From Caulobacter sp. (lineage in GTDB: Bacteria; Pseudomonadota; Alphaproteobacteria; Caulobacterales; Caulobacteraceae): a stretch of DNA of 64,000 bases. The stretch is from NCBI GenBank assembly GCA_030678995.1, contig JAUXTQ010000038.1, positions 160,117 to 224,116 of the forward strand, given 5' to 3'. Of the stretch, positions 60,707 through 64,000 are shown piece after piece. Each line of letters begins with the position of its first letter. Position 1 is the stretch's first letter. Under the pieces are notes generated by a model that was not told the DNA's origin, ran no database searches, and saw only the letters and a program-made list of their open reading frames with translations. A program made the translations under genes and the position numbers.

Positions 60707-60798
60707 CGTGGGGCCTTCCCCACATGATCGGCGGTAACTAAACTAGCGTTTGAAGAGGCCGTGCGGCGGCCCGCAACGACCCCCAGGGAGAGACGGTG

Positions 60799-62238
60799 AT
60801 GCGCGACTACACCAAATTCTACATCGATGGTCAGTGGGTCCAGCCCACCGGCGTCAAGACGCTCGACGTCATCAACCCGGCCAACGAAGAGGTCTGCGGC
60901 AGGATTTCGATGGGCACGGCCGACCATGTCGACCAGGCCGCCAAGGCCGCCCGCAAGGCGTTCGCCACCTTTTCGCTGACCTCGGTCGATGAGCGAGTCG
61001 AGCTGCTCGAGCGGATCATCGTCGAGTACCAGAAGCGCTACGGTGACATGGCCGACGCCATCACCGAGGAGATGGGCGCCCCCGCCTCGCTGGCCCAGCG
61101 GGCCCAGGCGGCCATGGGCGTGGCCCACCTGCAGACCGCCGTCGGCGTGCTGAAGAGCTTCAAGTTCGTCGAGGATCGCGGCCCGACCCGGCTGGTCAAG
61201 GAGGCGATCGGCGTCTGCGGCCTGATCACCCCCTGGAACTGGCCGGTGAACCAGATCGCCTGCAAGGTCGCCCCGGCCCTGGCCGTGGGTTGCACCATGG
61301 TGCTCAAGCCGTCCGAGATCGCGCCCTTCTCGGCCTACATCTGGACCGAGATCCTGCATGCCGCCGGCGTGCCGGCCGGGGTGTTCAACCTGGTCAACGG
61401 CGATGGGCCCACCGTCGGCGCGGCGATCTCCAGCCATCCGGAGATCGACATGGTCTCGTTCACCGGCTCGACCCGCGCCGGCATCGAGGTGGCCCGCAAC
61501 GCGGCCCCGACCGTCAAGCGCGTGGCCCAGGAGCTGGGCGGCAAGAGCCCCAACATCATCCTCGATGACGCGGACTTCCCGTCGGCCGTCACCGGCGGCG
61601 TCCGTTCGGTGATGATGAACTCGGGCCAGTCCTGCAACGCCCCGACCCGCATGCTGGTCCCCGGCAAGCGCATGGACGAGGTCATCGCCATCGCCAAGGC
61701 CGCCGCCGACTCCACCACCGTCGGCGACCCCAAGGGCAACGCCCAGATGGGTCCGGTCGTCTCCGAGGTGCAGTTCAACAAGATCCAGAAGCTGATCCAG
61801 GCCGGCATCGACGAGGGCGCGACCCTGGTCAGCGGCGGCGTCGGCCGTCCCGAGGGCCTCGACAAGGGCTACTTCGTCAAGCCGACCGTGTTCGCCAACG
61901 TCACCAACGAGATGACGATCGCCAAGGAAGAGATCTTCGGCCCGGTCGTCTCGATCATCGGCTACAACAGCGTCGATGAAGCGGTGAAGGTCGGCAACGA
62001 CACCGAGTACGGCCTCGCGGCCTACGTCTCGGGCACGGACGTGACCCAGCTGCACGCCGTGGCCTCCAAGCTGCGCGCCGGCCAGGTCAGCATCAACGGC
62101 GGCGGCGGGGACCTGATGGCCCCCTTCGGCGGCTACAAGATGAGCGGCAACGGGCGCGAATGGGGCGACTACGGCTTCCACGAGTTCCTCGAAACCAAGG
62201 CCATGCTCGGTTTCAACCCGGCTCAGGCCGCCGAGTAA
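60799..62238 (+). CDS. Aldehyde dehydrogenase (NAD(P)+)
   Basis: A 479-residue ALDH. The pattern is GVCGLITPWNWPVNQIACKV, VLKPSEIAPFSAYIW, SFTGSTRAGIEVARNA, ELGGKSPNIIL with the general-base Glu, and NSGQSCNAPTRML with the nucleophile Cys. Later come IAKEEIFGPVVSIIGY and GQVSINGGGGDLMAPFGGYK. It oxidises an aldehyde to a carboxylate; the substrate is not fixed. ATG 60799 is preferred over GTG 60796. A strong terminator lies about 135 bases after its stop. Confidence 0.94.
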   Translation: MRDYTKFYIDGQWVQPTGVKTLDVINPANEEVCGRISMGTADHVDQAAKAARKAFATFSLTSVDERVELLERIIVEYQKRYGDMADAITEEMGAPASLAQRAQAAMGVAHLQTAVGVLKSFKFVEDRGPTRLVKEAIGVCGLITPWNWPVNQIACKVAPALAVGCTMVLKPSEIAPFSAYIWTEILHAAGVPAGVFNLVNGDGPTVGAAISSHPEIDMVSFTGSTRAGIEVARNAAPTVKRVAQELGGKSPNIILDDADFPSAVTGGVRSVMMNSGQSCNAPTRMLVPGKRMDEVIAIAKAAADSTTVGDPKGNAQMGPVVSEVQFNKIQKLIQAGIDEGATLVSGGVGRPEGLDKGYFVKPTVFANVTNEMTIAKEEIFGPVVSIIGYNSVDEAVKVGNDTEYGLAAYVSGTDVTQLHAVASKLRAGQVSINGGGGDLMAPFGGYKMSGNGREWGDYGFHEFLETKAMLGFNPAQAAE

Positions 62239-62240
62239 GG

Positions 62241-62363
62241 GGTGCGTGGTTCGAGACGCGGCGCTTCGGCGCCGCTCCTCACCATGACGAACAGGGGTGC
62301 AGCCCACCCCGCTTCGTCATCCTGAGGAGCGATCCTTCAGGATCGCGTCTCGAAGGACGCACC
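62241..62363. repeat. Inverted-repeat element after the aldehyde dehydrogenase gene
   Basis: Arms at 62241-62291 and 62312-62363 match in their outer and inner parts (GGTGCGT, TCGAGACGCG, CTCCTCA, ATGACGAA). Each arm holds a different small hairpin at the same place: GCGGCGC around TTCG on the left, GCGATCC around TGAA as its counterpart on the right. Pairing is kept while sequence differs. Confidence 0.8.
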
Positions 62364-62373
62364 GAGAACAACG

Positions 62374-62410
62374 AAGGGCCGCCGGTTCATGCCGGCGGCC
62401 CTTTTGCTTT
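62374..62410 (+). terminator. Rho-independent terminator
   Basis: A perfect 12-bp stem (AAGGGCCGCCGG with its complement, 62374-62385 and 62392-62403) around a TTCATG loop, followed by TTTTGCTTT. It would stop transcription from the aldehyde dehydrogenase gene before the ligase gene at 62481. Confidence 0.88.
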
Positions 62411-62480
62411 GCGCCCACCTTGTGCATCCTTACGTCCGCGTCAGCGCCCGACAGAGGCGGCGGCGGCAATGAGGAAATCC

Positions 62481-64000
62481 ATGACCGATCTCGCCGACAT
62501 CACCTCCGTAGCGGACATCCCCCGCGTCCAGGCGCGCCTGCGGCCGAACGCCGGGGCCGTCTGGTTCGAGGGCCAGACCCTGACCTTCGGCGAGCTGGAC
62601 GCCCTGTCCAACCGCTGCGCCCAGGCGCTGCTGGCCCAGGGTCTCAAGCCCGGCGATCGCGTCGGGGTGCTGGCCAAGAATCACCCGGACTTCTTCGTCC
62701 TGTGGATGGGGGCGGTGAAGGCGCGGGTCACCCTGGCGCCGGTCAACTGGCGCCTGGCCCCGCCGGAAATCGCCTTCATCCTCAAGGACGCGGCGGCGAA
62801 GCTGCTGGTGGTCGGAGCGGACTTCGACGGGGTGGTCGACATGATCGTCGGCGACCTGCCGGATATCAAAGGCCTGGTGCAGTTCGAGCCCGGCCACCCG
62901 CGCTGGCCGGCCTTCCGCGACTGGATCGGCAGCCACCCGGCCGAGGATCCGCATCTTCCGGCTGCGGCCGACGACGACGTCATCCAGCTCTACACCTCGG
63001 GCACGACGGGCCTGCCCAAGGGCGTGCAGTTGACCCAGGCCAACTTCCTCAGCCTGTTCGAACTGGCGCTGCAGGCGGGCTGGGCGCGCTACGAGGCGGG
63101 CAAGACCAATCTGGTGGTCATGCCGCTGTTCCATGTGGCCGGGACCAACTGCGGCCTGCTGGCGCTGTTGCAGGGGGTGCGCAACATCCTGACCCGCGAG
63201 GTCAACGCCAGGGAGATCATCGACCGGCTGCAGGACAAGCAGGTCGCCTACGCCTTCCTGGCCCCGACGATCATCAACATGCTGCTGCAGACCCCGGGCG
63301 TGGAACAGGCGGACTTCAGCAAGCTGGAGCGCATCTTCTACGGCGCCTCGCCGATCTCCGAGGCCGTGCTGCGTCAGGCGCAGGAACGGTTCGCCTGCGA
63401 CTTCACCCAGCTCTACGGCCTGACCGAGACCATCGGCGGGGCCACCTACCTGCCGCCGGAGGACCACACGCCCGAGCGGGACAAGCTGCGCTCCTGCGGC
63501 AAGCCCTGGCCCGGGTTCGAGGTGCGCGTCGTGACCCCGACCGGCGAGGTCGGCGGTCCGCGCGAGGTCGGGGAAATCCAGATCCGCGCCAAGGGGGTGA
63601 TGAAGGGCTACTGGAACCGGCCGGAGGCGACGGCCGAGGCGGTCTGCCCGCAGGGCTGGTTCTCCAGCGGCGACGCCGGCTATTTCGACGACGAGGGCTA
63701 CCTCTACATCTACGACCGGGTGAAGGACATGATCGTGTCCGGCGGCGAAAACGTCTATCCGGCCGAGGTCGAGAACGCCCTGTTCAGCCACCCCGCCGTG
63801 GCCGACGCCGCGGTTATCGGCGTGCCGGACGAGAAGTGGGGCGAGGCGGTCAAGGGCATCGTGGTGCTCAAAGCCGGCGCGACGGCGACCCCCGACGAGA
63901 TCATCGCCCACGCCCGCACCCAAATCGCCGGGTTCAAGGCCCCCAAGTCCATCGACTTCATCGACGCCCTGCCGAGAAACCCCTCCGGCAAGGTGCTGCG
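62481..64000 (+). CDS. Acyl-CoA synthetase (long-chain fatty-acid or related), 3' end outside window
   Basis: At least 506 residues of an AMP-forming acyl-CoA ligase, with no stop before the window end. Motifs are the P-loop YTSGTTGLPKGVQLTQANF, VMPLFHVAGTNCG, YGLTETIGG, WFSSGDAGYFDDEGYLYIYD and RVKDMIVSGGENVYPAEVEN. The sequence ends in NPSGKVLR, just at the catalytic lysine motif, so only a short tail is missing. ATG 62481 has AGGAAA upstream; an ATG four codons earlier is possible. It is a different subfamily from the ligase at 12517-14268. Confidence 0.93.
   Translation, partial: MTDLADITSVADIPRVQARLRPNAGAVWFEGQTLTFGELDALSNRCAQALLAQGLKPGDRVGVLAKNHPDFFVLWMGAVKARVTLAPVNWRLAPPEIAFILKDAAAKLLVVGADFDGVVDMIVGDLPDIKGLVQFEPGHPRWPAFRDWIGSHPAEDPHLPAAADDDVIQLYTSGTTGLPKGVQLTQANFLSLFELALQAGWARYEAGKTNLVVMPLFHVAGTNCGLLALLQGVRNILTREVNAREIIDRLQDKQVAYAFLAPTIINMLLQTPGVEQADFSKLERIFYGASPISEAVLRQAQERFACDFTQLYGLTETIGGATYLPPEDHTPERDKLRSCGKPWPGFEVRVVTPTGEVGGPREVGEIQIRAKGVMKGYWNRPEATAEAVCPQGWFSSGDAGYFDDEGYLYIYDRVKDMIVSGGENVYPAEVENALFSHPAVADAAVIGVPDEKWGEAVKGIVVLKAGATATPDEIIAHARTQIAGFKAPKSIDFIDALPRNPSGKVL

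Noticed and set aside
62430..63923. A long minus-strand frame opposite the final acyl-CoA ligase
   Set aside because: The plus strand carries every ligase motif in order; the minus frame is shadow.

Overview
The window looks like a chromosomal segment from a high-GC, aerobic alphaproteobacterium, most likely Caulobacteraceae (Phenylobacterium/Caulobacter type). The grounds are the very high GC at third codon positions, the TonB-dependent receptor, the DUF3489-DUF2924-serine recombinase trio, and housekeeping neighbours such as lgt-MidA-pgeF, ubiK-YbjN-proC and MarR-OmpR-kinase facing ilvE. This placement is inference from gene content; no search was run.

1-11699 (minus) is an operon of four very large, tightly coupled genes. 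The first product has a DUF6603-like core and the other three have no function I can name. It is the least explained part of the window. A decayed ABC-type AAA ATPase (12036-12516) lies next to it.

12517-23471 is a coherent uptake/catabolic locus: TonB-dependent receptor plus acyl-CoA ligase (minus), diverging from an EthD-like protein plus M20 amidohydrolase (plus). A MalT-like LuxR regulator follows, diverging from a hydrolase-SnoaL-hydrolase operon. The same box, CCATACTTTCG(G), occurs twice in each of the two divergent intergenic regions, which suggests one regulon.

23635-28402 is an accessory region. It holds a bacterial ubiquitin-pathway-like E1 (ThiF) and JAMM protease pair with an apparent 4-bp slippage frameshift in the E1 gene, then DUF3489-DUF2924-large serine recombinase, a repeat-rich noncoding stretch and tRNA-Ser(GGA).

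28460-37870 holds a c-type cytochrome and a TPR protein, msrA, a YjbR-like gene, DUF599, MAPEG, an MHS-type transporter, several very small genes, and a cell-wall pair (L,D-transpeptidase and M15-like peptidase). 37931-42692 is a three-gene 2-oxoacid:ferredoxin oxidoreductase operon whose first subunit is a GltD-like flavoprotein fused to ferredoxin domains. 43139-46773 is a GH130 enzyme overlapping a two-domain glycosyltransferase. 46886-56093 is mostly housekeeping. 56196-64000 holds membrane proteins, folB with a pteridine-reductase-like SDR, a 26-residue membrane protein, Nudix, SMP-30, aldehyde dehydrogenase and a partial acyl-CoA ligase.

Across the right two thirds, six intergenic spaces carry inverted-repeat elements, most with a smaller hairpin inside each arm. 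In two of them the inner hairpins differ by compensatory changes, so pairing has been kept.
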